From contig JAFDIC010000170.1 in assembly GCA_019308525.1 (NCBI GenBank), forward strand, positions 1-7,951: a DNA stretch of 7,951 nucleotides. The letters are read 5' to 3'. The notes beneath the pieces are model-generated. The model was not told the DNA's origin, ran no database searches, and saw only the letters and a list, made by a program, of their open reading frames with translations. Made by a program: the position numbers and the translations under genes. The stretch's first letter is position 1, and the number at the start of each line of letters is the position of its first letter. This DNA comes from Deltaproteobacteria bacterium. Its GTDB lineage: Bacteria > Desulfobacterota > DSM-4660 > Desulfatiglandales > HGW-15. Below, piece after piece: positions 1 through 6,428 of this stretch.

Positions 1-321
1 AACAAAGTTCCCGTTTGGTTGTCTCATCTGGAGCCTCTGGCCGATTTCAGGCGCTATTTCAGGGGGCAACTCGCTCTTTCCGACCTCGATAACCAATTCG
101 TCTCGCCTAGGGCCAAACGCATCTTCTGGAGGGATCTCAAGAGTTTTCTTTTCTCCTGTCTCCATGCCTATGACCCCTTTGTCGATCCCGGGCATGACAT
201 GCCCGCTCCCCACGATGAACTCAAAGGGTTCTCTTCCCCGAGAATCATCAAACACCTTTCCGTCTGAAAGCTTGCCGGTGTAATGTATTTTTACCGTGTC
301 TCCATTTTTCACCTTGTTCAT
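1..321 (-). CDS. FKBP-type peptidyl-prolyl cis-trans isomerase, SlyD-like (partial, C-terminus off window)
   Basis: The minus strand is open from ATG at 319-321 to the window edge (107 codons, no stop). The product starts MNKVKNGDTVKIHYTGKL, followed by DGKVFDDSR, PFEF.VGSGHVMPGIDKGV.GM and GEKKT.EIPPEDAFG. This is the N-terminal half of the FKBP fold as found in SlyD-type isomerases, which catalyse proline isomerisation and act as cytoplasmic folding helpers. The residues after AFGPRRDEL (about 72 onward) should be the inserted IF chaperone flap; the second FKBP half lies outside the window. The start is supported by a TAGGAG ribosome binding site just upstream on the minus strand (about 325-332). 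No signal peptide is seen, so a cytoplasmic protein is expected. Family assignment is firm; the SlyD subgroup and any C-terminal His-rich metal-binding tail cannot be judged from this fragment. Confidence 0.93.
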   Translation of the reverse strand, partial: MNKVKNGDTVKIHYTGKLSDGKVFDDSRGREPFEFIVGSGHVMPGIDKGVIGMETGEKKTLEIPPEDAFGPRRDELVIEVGKSELPPEIAPEIGQRLQMRQPNGNFV

Positions 322-925
322 AGAATTCTCCTATACGTTTATTTTGTTTGACAACATCGGCCCTGCCAGCGGTTGGAAGGGCAACCACCATCTTACATAA
401 GGGTCCACGTATGACCCGAATGTACAGGAAGAACAATAATTGGGTTAAAAGGGCATTAGAAAGAGTAAGAACCAGGTCTACATCTTGGCATAAAACGAGG
501 TTAAGTTACAACAAAAGGTCCGGAAGTTATACCCGAAGATGGTCTAGGCACCTGGAACCATACGCTGGCCCCTATGTCAAAGGTCTGGAGGAAATATTTC
601 CAGCCCACAAAAGATTCGGCCACGGAAAAGAAGTGGAAAGACAGGCGGGAATTTACGAGGGAACTGTCCTCCAGATTCCGGCTGGAGGGGAGGCTAAATC
701 TTTTTCGCTATTTTTGCTAAGTAATTCGGAAAAGTCAAATGATTTTGTGGGAATTTTCGGCTTGGCTTGATCTTCCTCTGTTTTTTCCGGTTCACGCCAC
801 ATAAAGCCTGACGTGTGCGACGGCCCTTCCAGAAGAAGAGGTTGGCTCCCGCTGGGGTTCTCAAAGCAGCAGCCATAAAGGGATCTTGATCAGACTCTCG
901 AGGGCAGATAGCGTGCCAGCTCCTC
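322..925. other. Long region without a convincing gene
   Basis: About 600 bases lie between the methyltransferase stop and the FKBP start, both on the minus strand. A 140-codon plus-strand frame (348-770) is open, but it has no ribosome binding site, a very Arg/Ser-rich composition and no recognisable motif, so I do not call it. The stretch from about 430 to 770 is more AT-rich than the flanking genes. No clear rho-independent terminator, tRNA or repeat array was found. Part of it must hold the promoter of the FKBP gene, but no good -35/-10 pair was found. It may be a decayed gene or a small-RNA locus. Confidence 0.5.
653..802 (-). CDS. Possible small protein of 49 residues (doubtful)
   Basis: On the minus strand ATG at 800-802 opens a 49-codon frame ending in TAA at 653-655. 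The product begins MWREPEKTEEDQAKPK and contains SFDFSELLSKNSEKDLA, a charged soluble composition more natural than that of the overlapping frames. The frame is also open upstream of the ATG as far as a TGA near 880, so the true start could lie further upstream. Only a weak CAGG lies before the ATG. It is on the same strand as the methyltransferase and the FKBP gene and lies between them. I do not recognise a family. It may be a real small gene, a remnant, or chance. Confidence 0.25.
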   Translation of the reverse strand: MWREPEKTEEDQAKPKIPTKSFDFSELLSKNSEKDLASPPAGIWRTVPS

Positions 926-1666
926 CTACTTCTGGGCCAGGACCTCTGCCGCAAGGACGTTGGGGTTCTTGGTCCTGGCATTTCTGGATGTCCGAACAAT
1001 GGTAGCCTTCCCGAACCCTGCAAGCAAAAACTCCTGGAGAAAGGCCCCGCCCTCCTTGGCCCCGGGAATTCAGGCAAACCAGTTGGCATCACATACGAGG
1101 TCTTTCTTTGGTATGCCCTCTTTGAGTATCAGCTCGGCAGCGAACACTAAACCGCCCTTCTTGACCACGCGTGCAAGCTCCTGGAATATGGCATCCCGGG
1201 CAGGGCTCAGGTTGAAAATCCCGTTAGCCATTGCTACATCAAATGCCTCATCTCTGGCGGGTATACTTTCCGCATCTCCCTGGTAGAATTCTATGTTCTC
1301 GAGCCCTGCTTCTCTCGCCGACTGGGCTGCCCTGGACAGCATGGCCTTGCTAAAGTCCAGACCCAGGACACGGCCCCTGCTGCCCGTCTTCTTTGCAGCA
1401 ATGATGGCATCCAGGCCTGCTCCGCACTCCAGATCAAGTACTGTAGAACCTTCAGGAATACGGGCAAATATGGAGACGTTGGATACTCCTGAGAAGGCGT
1501 GTATGGAAATTGAAGGGACTTGATCCAGCAATCTCTTGGGATACCCGATGCTTTCAGCGAAATGCCGGCCCACCGGGAAGGGATGTTCCCCCTGGGGCCT
1601 TTCCGCGGCCCTGGAATAGGCTTCTTGAACACCACGCCTGAGGTAATGGAAACTTTCAGATTCCAT
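926..1666 (-). CDS. SAM-dependent methyltransferase, ArsM-like, predicted selenoprotein (Sec199)
   Basis: The predicted 246-residue protein is a class I SAM-dependent methyltransferase. Visible features are motif I VLDLECGAGLD (76-86), the acidic end of strand 2 at GLD (102-104), GDAESIP (130-136), FDVAMANGIFNL (142-153) and a KKGG turn (169-172). The N-terminal HPFPVGRHFAESIGYP and the LLDQVP...FSGVSN segment resemble the arsenite methyltransferase (ArsM) group, whose members methylate As(III) in the cytoplasm. A TGA at 1070-1072 interrupts the frame after residue 198. The same frame then continues for 47 more residues (IPGAKEGGAFLQEFLLAGF, then RTSRNARTKNPNVLAAE) to TAG at 926-928. The TGA stands where ArsM-like proteins carry a conserved Cys before an I-x-GA motif, so it is read here as selenocysteine. 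Cys81 and Cys192 are the other thiols; the N-terminal arsenic-binding Cys of classical ArsM is not evident, so the substrate is open. Ribosome binding site AGGG precedes ATG at 1664-1666. The alternative is a nonsense mutation. Confidence 0.8.
1033..1059 (-). promoter_or_regulatory. Candidate bacterial SECIS hairpin
   Basis: Counting the U of UGA as 1, minus-strand nucleotides 18-23 (GGAGGG, 1055-1050) pair with 32-37 (UUUCUCC region, 1041-1036). This leaves an 8-nt loop CGGGGCCU with G in its second position. Two more C-G pairs below an AA/A internal loop (14-15 with 39-40) extend the stem. The loop begins about 20 nt after the UGA, matching the general bacterial SECIS plan of a stem shortly after the codon with a G at the start of the apical loop. 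The top two pairs are G-U. A competing stem GGGGCC/GGCCUU is also possible. Folded by eye only. Confidence 0.45.
1070..1072 (-). other. In-frame UGA codon, predicted selenocysteine (residue 199)
   Basis: The minus-strand TGA lies in ...NWFA-TGA-IPGAKEG. The downstream frame stays open for 47 codons and reads as the normal C-terminus of the family. In ArsM-like relatives, from memory of the family, the matching position is Cys (pattern C-I-x-G-A). Exchange between Cys and Sec at a metal- or redox-active position is the usual signature of a bacterial selenoprotein. A hairpin of suitable geometry follows (see the SECIS entry). Confidence 0.72.
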
Positions 1667-1714
1667 GATTTAAATCCCTGAAGGTGGTATGAATTCGGCC
1701 TGGGGTAAAGATGG

Positions 1715-1732
1715 TGAAGGCCAAATCCTTCA
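1715..1732. promoter_or_regulatory. Inverted repeat upstream of the methyltransferase gene
   Basis: TGAAGG-CCAAAT-CCTTCA is a perfect 6-6-6 inverted repeat, centred about 57 bases before the methyltransferase start in the divergent intergenic region. It is a candidate operator. It is not followed by a T-run, so a terminator is unlikely. A repeat this short can arise by chance. Confidence 0.25.
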
Positions 1733-1790
1733 AAAGACCAAAACGTCGTTGAAATTCTTCAGTACGATAAATGCCTTGAAACATGGACCC

Positions 1791-1809
1791 TATATAAGTG
1801 GGTTATATA
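1791..1809. promoter_or_regulatory. AT-rich perfect inverted repeat, candidate operator/promoter
   Basis: TATATAA-GTGGG-TTATATA has perfect 7-base arms around 5 bases. It overlaps a TATAAT hexamer at 1808-1813, just before the ATG at 1820. The position, between a methyltransferase and a metal-ATPase gene pair, suits an operator for a metal-sensing repressor, though no repressor gene is in the window. If TATAAT were the -10 of a plus-strand promoter, the message would start near or after 1820 and the start codon of the next gene would have to lie further downstream. No good -35 is seen at the right distance. Confidence 0.4.
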
Positions 1810-1819
1810 TAATCTAAAT

Positions 1820-2350
1820 ATGAATTCCGCCGCCGTCAATGGAATATTTGCAAAGAGGGCAGTCATTAAAAATGGCCATAGGTCGTATAATGTGGTAAAA
1901 GATGGCATCAAGGGGAGCAGAGTATTCTTCAACCTATCACTGTGGATCGGTTTGAATAGAGGCAAACTTCATGCATTGCCTCCCCGGATACCGGAAAAGG
2001 ACAGGGGCCTGATTCGTTACTGGATCAATCATGCCCTCCAGTTGACTGAAGAGGGTACCGCCCTCACCGTCAGGGTAGTTGACAGGGAAGGGAGGCCTGT
2101 TTCGAATTCCAGGGTGTATTTTGTAGGCAACTTTACGGGCCCCGAAAGGGAGCAAGTTAATGACATATTGGAGTTGAAGGCTAATGGGGATGGCAGGGTA
2201 TCTCTCCGCTTCCCCAAATGGAGCGTAGTGAGTTCTCTGTGGTTTGTTTCGGCTGAGGCCGGGGGTAGAAAATCGGGTTACGCGTATCTCGAAGTGATAC
2301 CGGGTGAAGTAAGAGAGGCGAGAAATAATGTTCGACTGAAAGGGGAATGA
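1820..2350 (+). CDS. Unrecognised protein with beta-sandwich-like C-terminal domain
   Basis: I do not recognise a named family. The frame encodes 176 residues from ATG 1820. The C-terminal half from about residue 76 reads EEGTALTVRVVDREGRPVSN, then SRVYFVGNF, and ends SGYAYLEVIPGEVREARNNV. The pattern T-V-x-V-x-D-x-E-G-x-P-V is typical of small beta-sandwich domains of the carboxypeptidase-regulatory or Ig-like type, often used in envelope or binding proteins. No Cys residues, signal peptide or membrane segment is seen. The N-terminal 50 residues look less protein-like, and the ATG at 1820 has no ribosome binding site. A TTG at 1976-1978 with AGAGG upstream would give 124 residues starting just before PPRIPEKDRG. 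The gene lies 66 bases before the ATPase gene in the same direction, so co-transcription and a supporting role in metal handling are possible but unproven. Confidence 0.55.
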   Translation: MNSAAVNGIFAKRAVIKNGHRSYNVVKDGIKGSRVFFNLSLWIGLNRGKLHALPPRIPEKDRGLIRYWINHALQLTEEGTALTVRVVDREGRPVSNSRVYFVGNFTGPEREQVNDILELKANGDGRVSLRFPKWSVVSSLWFVSAEAGGRKSGYAYLEVIPGEVREARNNVRLKGE

Positions 2351-2416
2351 TGGGAAGGCGTCACACAAACCCGGGTATCATGGAAAAAGACCTCAAGACA
2401 AAAAGGAGAGGGGAAA

Positions 2417-4918
2417 ATGAGCGACAACACTATGGAACACGAGGGCCACGGCGGGAACAACGGGGCCGATGGTGTGGATTTCGTTGATCCTATCTGCGGT
2501 ATGAAGACAAGAGACGGGCAAGGGTTCTTGAGGCACGAGTACGAAGGCAAGAGCTTTTATTTTTGCAGTGAAGGCTGCCTGAACAAGTTCAAGCAGGAGC
2601 CTTCAACGTATCTTTCCAGGAAGCGGGATGATGAGACTCCCGATCCTGGGCCGGCTGCTGAGAAAAAGGATCAAGCTTCCAAAGGGTTGTATACGTGTGC
2701 GATGCATCCAGAAGTAAGGCAGGAGGGGCCGGGTACATGCCCGAAATGTGGAATGGCCCTGGAGCCCGTGGTCCCGTTGAAGCCTCAAACCCGTACGGAA
2801 TATACCTGCCCCATGCACCCGGAAATAATCAGGGATGCACCCGGCAGTTGCCCCAAATGTGGAATGGCGCTTGAGCCACGCGTGATTTCCCCCGATGACG
2901 AGGAGGCAGACCGGGAGCACAGGGACATGCTCCGAAGATTCATCGTAGGGGCCTGCTTCACTATTCCCCTCGTGGTCATAGCCATGCGGGAGTGGATTCC
3001 CGGGGCTGGGGTCTTGAATGACCTGGCTTCGGCCAAGAACTTTGCCTGGGTGGAGTTGATTCTTGCGACACCTGTGGTACTGTGGGCAGGCTGGCCGTTT
3101 TTTGTTCGTGCTGTGCAATCGGTACTGAACAGGAGCCTCAATATGTTTACCCTGATCGGCCTTGGCGTATCGGTAGCCTATGTTTACAGCATAATTGGAG
3201 TCCTGTTCCCCGATTTGTTCCCAGAGGTAATGAGGACGGAAGCGGGCACGGTGGGAGTATATTTTGAAGCGGCAGGCGTAATTGTCGTCCTTATTTTGCT
3301 GGGCCAGGTTATGGAGCTGAGGGCCAGGAGTCAGACCGGTGCGGCCATCAAGGCCCTGCTGGGCCTCGCCCCCAAGACCGCCCGAAAGATCAATGAAGAT
3401 GGCACTGAAACGGATATTCCCCTGGAACATGTGCAGAAGGGGGATCGCCTCCGGGTGCGACCGGGCGAAAAGATACCCGTGGATGGGGTGGTGCTGGAGG
3501 GTATTAGCAGTGTGGACGAGTCAATGATCTCGGGAGAACCCATCCCAGTTCAAAAGCAACCGGGCGACAAGGTGGTGGGCGCCACGGTAAACGGTACAGG
3601 AACGCTGGTGATGGAAGCAGAGAAGGTAGGGTCGGAAATGCTCCTGTCACGTATAGTCAATATGGTCGCAGAGGCCCAGAGAAGCAGGGCCCCTATTCAA
3701 AAACTGGCAGACATGGTCTCGGGCTATTTTGTGCCGGCAGTCATTCTGATAAGTATTATTTCCTTCGTAACATGGTACCTGGTCGGACCGGAGCCCCGGC
3801 TCGCCCATGCAATCATCGCCGCGGTGTCCGTGCTCATTATAGCGTGCCCGTGTGCGCTGGGTCTTGCCACGCCCATGTCCATAATGGTCGCTACCGGCAA
3901 GGGAGCTACAATGGGCGTTCTTTTCAAGAACGCTGAGGCTATTGAAACAACGCGCAAGGTCGACACCCTGGTCGTGGACAAGACCGGCACCCTAACAGAG
4001 GGAAAACCGACGGTTACAAGCATAGTAACGGCAGGGGATCTTCCGGAGGAAAGAATTCTTTCCCTGGCAGCAAGCCTTGAAAAGGGCAGTGAACATCCTC
4101 TGGCTGCTGCAATAGTTGAACACGCACTCGGTCGCGACGTTCCTCTTGTAAAGCCCGAGGAATTTTCTTCACATACCGGGAAAGGCGTGTCTGCCGTGGT
4201 CGATGCTCACAAGATCATCCTGGGCAACAAGAAATTGATGGACGATTTTTCAGTGGACATTTCGAAGGTGGCGGTTCAAGTCGATACCATGCAGAAAGAA
4301 GGGGGAACCGTCATGTTTGTTGCCGTGGACGGCAAGCTGGAGGGCCTTGTCTGTGTCTCTGACCCGATCAAGGCCACAACCCCAACGGCCATCGAGGAGC
4401 TGCACAGGGAAGGTCTGCGGATCGTAATGCTGACAGGCGACAGCAGAAAGACTGCGGAGGCAGTGGCCAGGAAGCTCCATCTGGATGAAGTAGTGGCTGA
4501 AGTGCTCCCGGATGAGAAGGCGGCAGTGGTAAAAAGATTCCAGGAGGACAAGAGGATGGTGGCAATGGCAGGTGATGGAATCAATGATGCCCCGGCCCTT
4601 GCTCAGGCTCACGTAGGCATTGCCATGGGGACAGGGACTGATGTTGCCATGGAGAGTGCAGGTGTGACCCTGGTCAAAGGCGATCTCAGGGGTATTGTCC
4701 GGGCCAGGAAACTCAGCAGGGCGACCATGAAGAATATTAAGCAGAATTTGTTTTTTGCCTTTATCTACAATGCATCGGGAGTTCCACTGGCCGCCGGAGT
4801 GCTTTACCCGTGGTTTGGTATCCTCTTGAGCCCTGTCATTGCTGCCGCTGCAATGAGTTTCAGCTCTGTTTCCGTGGTGGGCAACGCCCTGAGGTTGAGG
4901 GGGGTGCACGTAGAATAA
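2417..4918 (+). CDS. copA: Copper-type P1B ATPase with YHS and two HMBD metal-binding modules
   Basis: The 833-residue protein is an ATP-driven heavy-metal exporter of the inner membrane. Domains in order: a YHS domain at about 23-66 (VDPICGM, then [12 protein letters not shown]); two heavy-metal-binding modules at 92-117 and 129-154, each YTC-x-MHPE...[10 protein letters not shown]; then the P1B core from about 170. Key motifs are SGEP 372-375 (actuator loop), CPC 477-479 (membrane metal site), DKTGT with phosphorylated Asp521, HP at 560-561, and GDGINDAP 719-726. The last membrane segments hold YN and MSFSS, the Cu(I)-type (P1B-1) signature; silver transport is also possible. There is no N-terminal GMTCxxC HMA domain; the YHS and HMBD modules appear to replace it. 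AGGAGAGG sits about 7 bases before the ATG. The gene follows the 1820-2350 gene on the same strand. No truncation is seen. Copper efflux is inferred from motifs. Confidence 0.95.
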   Translation: MSDNTMEHEGHGGNNGADGVDFVDPICGMKTRDGQGFLRHEYEGKSFYFCSEGCLNKFKQEPSTYLSRKRDDETPDPGPAAEKKDQASKGLYTCAMHPEVRQEGPGTCPKCGMALEPVVPLKPQTRTEYTCPMHPEIIRDAPGSCPKCGMALEPRVISPDDEEADREHRDMLRRFIVGACFTIPLVVIAMREWIPGAGVLNDLASAKNFAWVELILATPVVLWAGWPFFVRAVQSVLNRSLNMFTLIGLGVSVAYVYSIIGVLFPDLFPEVMRTEAGTVGVYFEAAGVIVVLILLGQVMELRARSQTGAAIKALLGLAPKTARKINEDGTETDIPLEHVQKGDRLRVRPGEKIPVDGVVLEGISSVDESMISGEPIPVQKQPGDKVVGATVNGTGTLVMEAEKVGSEMLLSRIVNMVAEAQRSRAPIQKLADMVSGYFVPAVILISIISFVTWYLVGPEPRLAHAIIAAVSVLIIACPCALGLATPMSIMVATGKGATMGVLFKNAEAIETTRKVDTLVVDKTGTLTEGKPTVTSIVTAGDLPEERILSLAASLEKGSEHPLAAAIVEHALGRDVPLVKPEEFSSHTGKGVSAVVDAHKIILGNKKLMDDFSVDISKVAVQVDTMQKEGGTVMFVAVDGKLEGLVCVSDPIKATTPTAIEELHREGLRIVMLTGDSRKTAEAVARKLHLDEVVAEVLPDEKAAVVKRFQEDKRMVAMAGDGINDAPALAQAHVGIAMGTGTDVAMESAGVTLVKGDLRGIVRARKLSRATMKNIKQNLFFAFIYNASGVPLAAGVLYPWFGILLSPVIAAAAMSFSSVSVVGNALRLRGVHVE

Positions 4919-5107
4919 GGCGTCCTCTTCGTTCCTGAGAAACTGATGTCTCCGCCGCACTAAAGGGAACTGCGGGACATTTCGGCCGAAGCATGGATTC
5001 GGATTGATCCTTAACGGGGTGGGGAGATGTTAATCTTTACTCCGCACCGGAAACAGAGACTTTTCTCCATATTACTCGCCACTTACCTTTCATGGTATCT
5101 GGCCACG

Positions 5108-5120
5108 GGCGGGCACCGCC
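5108..5120 (+). other. GC-rich hairpin in the leader of the 5160 gene
   Basis: GGCGG-GCA-CCGCC forms a perfect 5-base stem about 40 bases before the ATG at 5160. No U-run follows, so it is not a standard terminator. It could shape the 5' leader of the message or be chance. The rest of the 4919-5159 gap shows only a weak CCGAA/TTCGG hairpin near 4993-5010; neither is a clear terminator for the ATPase gene. Confidence 0.2.
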
Positions 5121-5159
5121 GGAGCAAACCGTAACCCCTGAATCCAAGGAGGAAGAGAC

Positions 5160-5498
5160 ATGACAGATGAGAAGGTTTCCTGGGGAAAGCTAATCATCAA
5201 AGATGCAGTGAGGGCCGCCACCTGGAGCGTGGTCGTGTTGATCGTGCTTTCGATTTTTCTCTTTTCGATCAAGCAGGAAATCAAGGAGGGTATAGATTTC
5301 GGTGCCAAGAGAGCGGTCTCTGAGGTCGTCAAATATGCTACCGATCCCTATCTGGTAAGTAGCGGAAAGCAACTGATCAAGGAGGGTATCGAGTACACGG
5401 TAGACAAGGTCGGGGAGAGGTACCAGCAAATCCTTATGGAAACCATAAAGGCCACCCGGGCAACGCAGGCACAAGCGAAGAAAGAGGCACAGCCCTAG
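5160..5498 (+). CDS. Small single-pass membrane protein, unknown function
   Basis: The product has 112 residues, and no family was recognised. Residues about 19-38 (AATWSVVVLIVLSIFLFSI) form one membrane segment. The remainder is a charged, helix-prone tail ending in an Ala/Lys/Gln-rich stretch, most likely cytoplasmic or periplasmic depending on orientation. The tail contains two related segments starting IKEGID and IKEGIE, encoded by the identical 14-mer ATCAAGGAGGGTAT at 5280-5293 and 5376-5389, exactly 32 codons apart, suggesting an old internal duplication. The start is well supported: AAGGAGG at 5146-5152, seven bases before ATG 5160. The gene stands alone in its direction and converges with the next gene, so context gives no function. 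Confidence 0.8.
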   Translation: MTDEKVSWGKLIIKDAVRAATWSVVVLIVLSIFLFSIKQEIKEGIDFGAKRAVSEVVKYATDPYLVSSGKQLIKEGIEYTVDKVGERYQQILMETIKATRATQAQAKKEAQP

Positions 5499-5507
5499 AA
5501 ACGCGGT

Positions 5508-6218
5508 CTAGTTCCCCCCGGAATTTTCCCTAAAGCGCAACGTCGGGATGCCGAACAGGGGATAATTCCTGTCCACGTTGCCAATGCCGAGCCCAAGAAT
5601 ACCAATGCTGTGGAAGACCTGTACCGCATCATAGAAGTCGTTGAATCCGTGGGGGGCGACGTCGTAATCAGCCAAAGCCATTAGGGGAACCTTCCTCTCA
5701 TCCATTAATTTCTGGAAATGCTTGTGGGTAACGGCAACGAACTGTAAGCCCTCAGGACCACATCCGGTTTCCCTGTCAAATCGCCGCCTGGCCTGGGCCA
5801 CCGTAAGGTTCTTGTATTTATTCCCCGGCTGAAATTTCGCGAAGTAAAACCCCCTGGGCCTCTCTGGCGCTCCCGGCCGGAGGCGGATGTCGGACACCCT
5901 GTCAAAATCGATATACTCACATCTCCAGGTTTTGCTTCGCTTATAGGTCTTTGCATACTCCCACGCCAGTCTTCCCGAGAGGATGGGGTCCGAATTTTCC
6001 TGCCCGTCGTTTCCGAAACCATAGAACAGGACCACGCCGACGAATCCGTCCCTCCTGTCCTCTTTGGTCAAAGACGGCGGGGCCTCGATGGCCTCAAATT
6101 CTGCTGCCCTGATACCCCATTTCATCTTCCGGTTGGCCTTGTTCCATGCCCTGAGCTGTCCTTCAATGGGGAGTATCAGGTTTTTTCGCCTCTTGATTAT
6201 GTTTCCAGGGAACCTCAT
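5508..6218 (-). CDS. Hypothetical protein, 236 residues, unrecognised family
   Basis: The minus-strand frame runs from ATG 6216-6218 to TAG 5508-5510, with GGAG seven bases before the start. The product is soluble, has no signal peptide and is rich in aromatic and basic residues. Segments that look like a folded, constrained protein are GFVGVVLFYGFGNDGQENSD (about 58-77), RGFYFAKFQPGNKYKNLT and the C-terminal GIGNVDRNYPLFGIPTLRFR. A patch HGFNDFYDAVQVFHSIG is also distinctive. The only Cys residues are in WRCEY and TGCGPEG. I do not recognise catalytic motifs and give no function. It converges with the membrane protein gene, with 9 bases between them, and diverges from the rseC operon. Coding is supported by length, the ribosome binding site and sensible composition. 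Confidence 0.8.
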   Translation of the reverse strand: MRFPGNIIKRRKNLILPIEGQLRAWNKANRKMKWGIRAAEFEAIEAPPSLTKEDRRDGFVGVVLFYGFGNDGQENSDPILSGRLAWEYAKTYKRSKTWRCEYIDFDRVSDIRLRPGAPERPRGFYFAKFQPGNKYKNLTVAQARRRFDRETGCGPEGLQFVAVTHKHFQKLMDERKVPLMALADYDVAPHGFNDFYDAVQVFHSIGILGLGIGNVDRNYPLFGIPTLRFRENSGGN

Positions 6219-6250
6219 TTAGACTCCGGATGGGTTGTTGTCATGATCAT

Positions 6251-6279
6251 TTGGGGCAGCAACCAAGTCGAAATATTAT
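6251..6279 (+). promoter_or_regulatory. Candidate sigma-70-like promoter for the rseC operon
   Basis: TTGGGG (6251-6256) and TATTAT (6274-6279) are 17 bases apart, pointing toward rseC. The -10 matches the consensus in 5 of 6 positions, the -35 in only 3. It would start a message near 6286, leaving a leader of about 140 bases before the rseC ATG. Found by eye; other promoters, including one for an envelope-stress sigma factor, cannot be excluded. Confidence 0.3.
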
Positions 6280-6286
6280 TAGTGTT

Positions 6287-6301
6287 TGCCACATGGTGGC
6301 A
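6287..6301. promoter_or_regulatory. Inverted repeat TGCCAC-ATG-GTGGCA, candidate operator
   Basis: The repeat has perfect 6-base arms around 3 bases and lies right at the predicted transcription start of the rseC operon, a usual place for a repressor site. It is followed by ACATTTTT, so a weak terminator or attenuator is an alternative reading. It also lies in the region between the divergent 5508-6218 gene and rseC and could serve both. Confidence 0.35.
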
Positions 6302-6428
6302 CATTTTTCGCATACTTTCAAGCTATGGACCGGATCTGTTGGAGTCTGGATTTTCAAGGATCAACCCCTGGTGAGGAAAGGATTAAGGGTGAAGAGGGGA
6401 GCCCAACATTTTCTAGGAGGTGACGATT

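Noticed and set aside
371..386. Hairpin GGTTG-GAAGGG-CAACC upstream of the FKBP gene
   Set aside because: Short stem, no T-run and no riboswitch-like context; likely chance.
574..720. 48-codon plus-strand frame starting MSKVWRKYFQPT
   Set aside because: Plausible composition but no ribosome binding site and it overlaps the opposite-strand candidate at 653-802; not enough to call.
348..770. 140-codon plus-strand open frame
   Set aside because: No ribosome binding site, Arg/Ser-rich and motif-free translation, and a weaker look than the opposite strand; probably chance.
2348..2416. In-frame TGA at the end of the 1820-2350 gene, with the frame open into the ATPase, as a second selenocysteine or fusion
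   Set aside because: The 22 intervening codons do not look like protein, and a proper AGGAGAGG ribosome binding site precedes the ATPase ATG; the shared frame is coincidence.
2603..3430. 275-codon minus-strand frame inside the ATPase gene
   Set aside because: It is antisense to conserved YHS, HMBD and membrane segments of the ATPase; a shadow frame.
5495..5511. Inverted repeat CTAGA...TCTAG between the convergent genes as a bidirectional terminator
   Set aside because: The symmetry mostly comes from the two opposed TAG stops; the stem is 5 pairs and no U-run follows on either strand.
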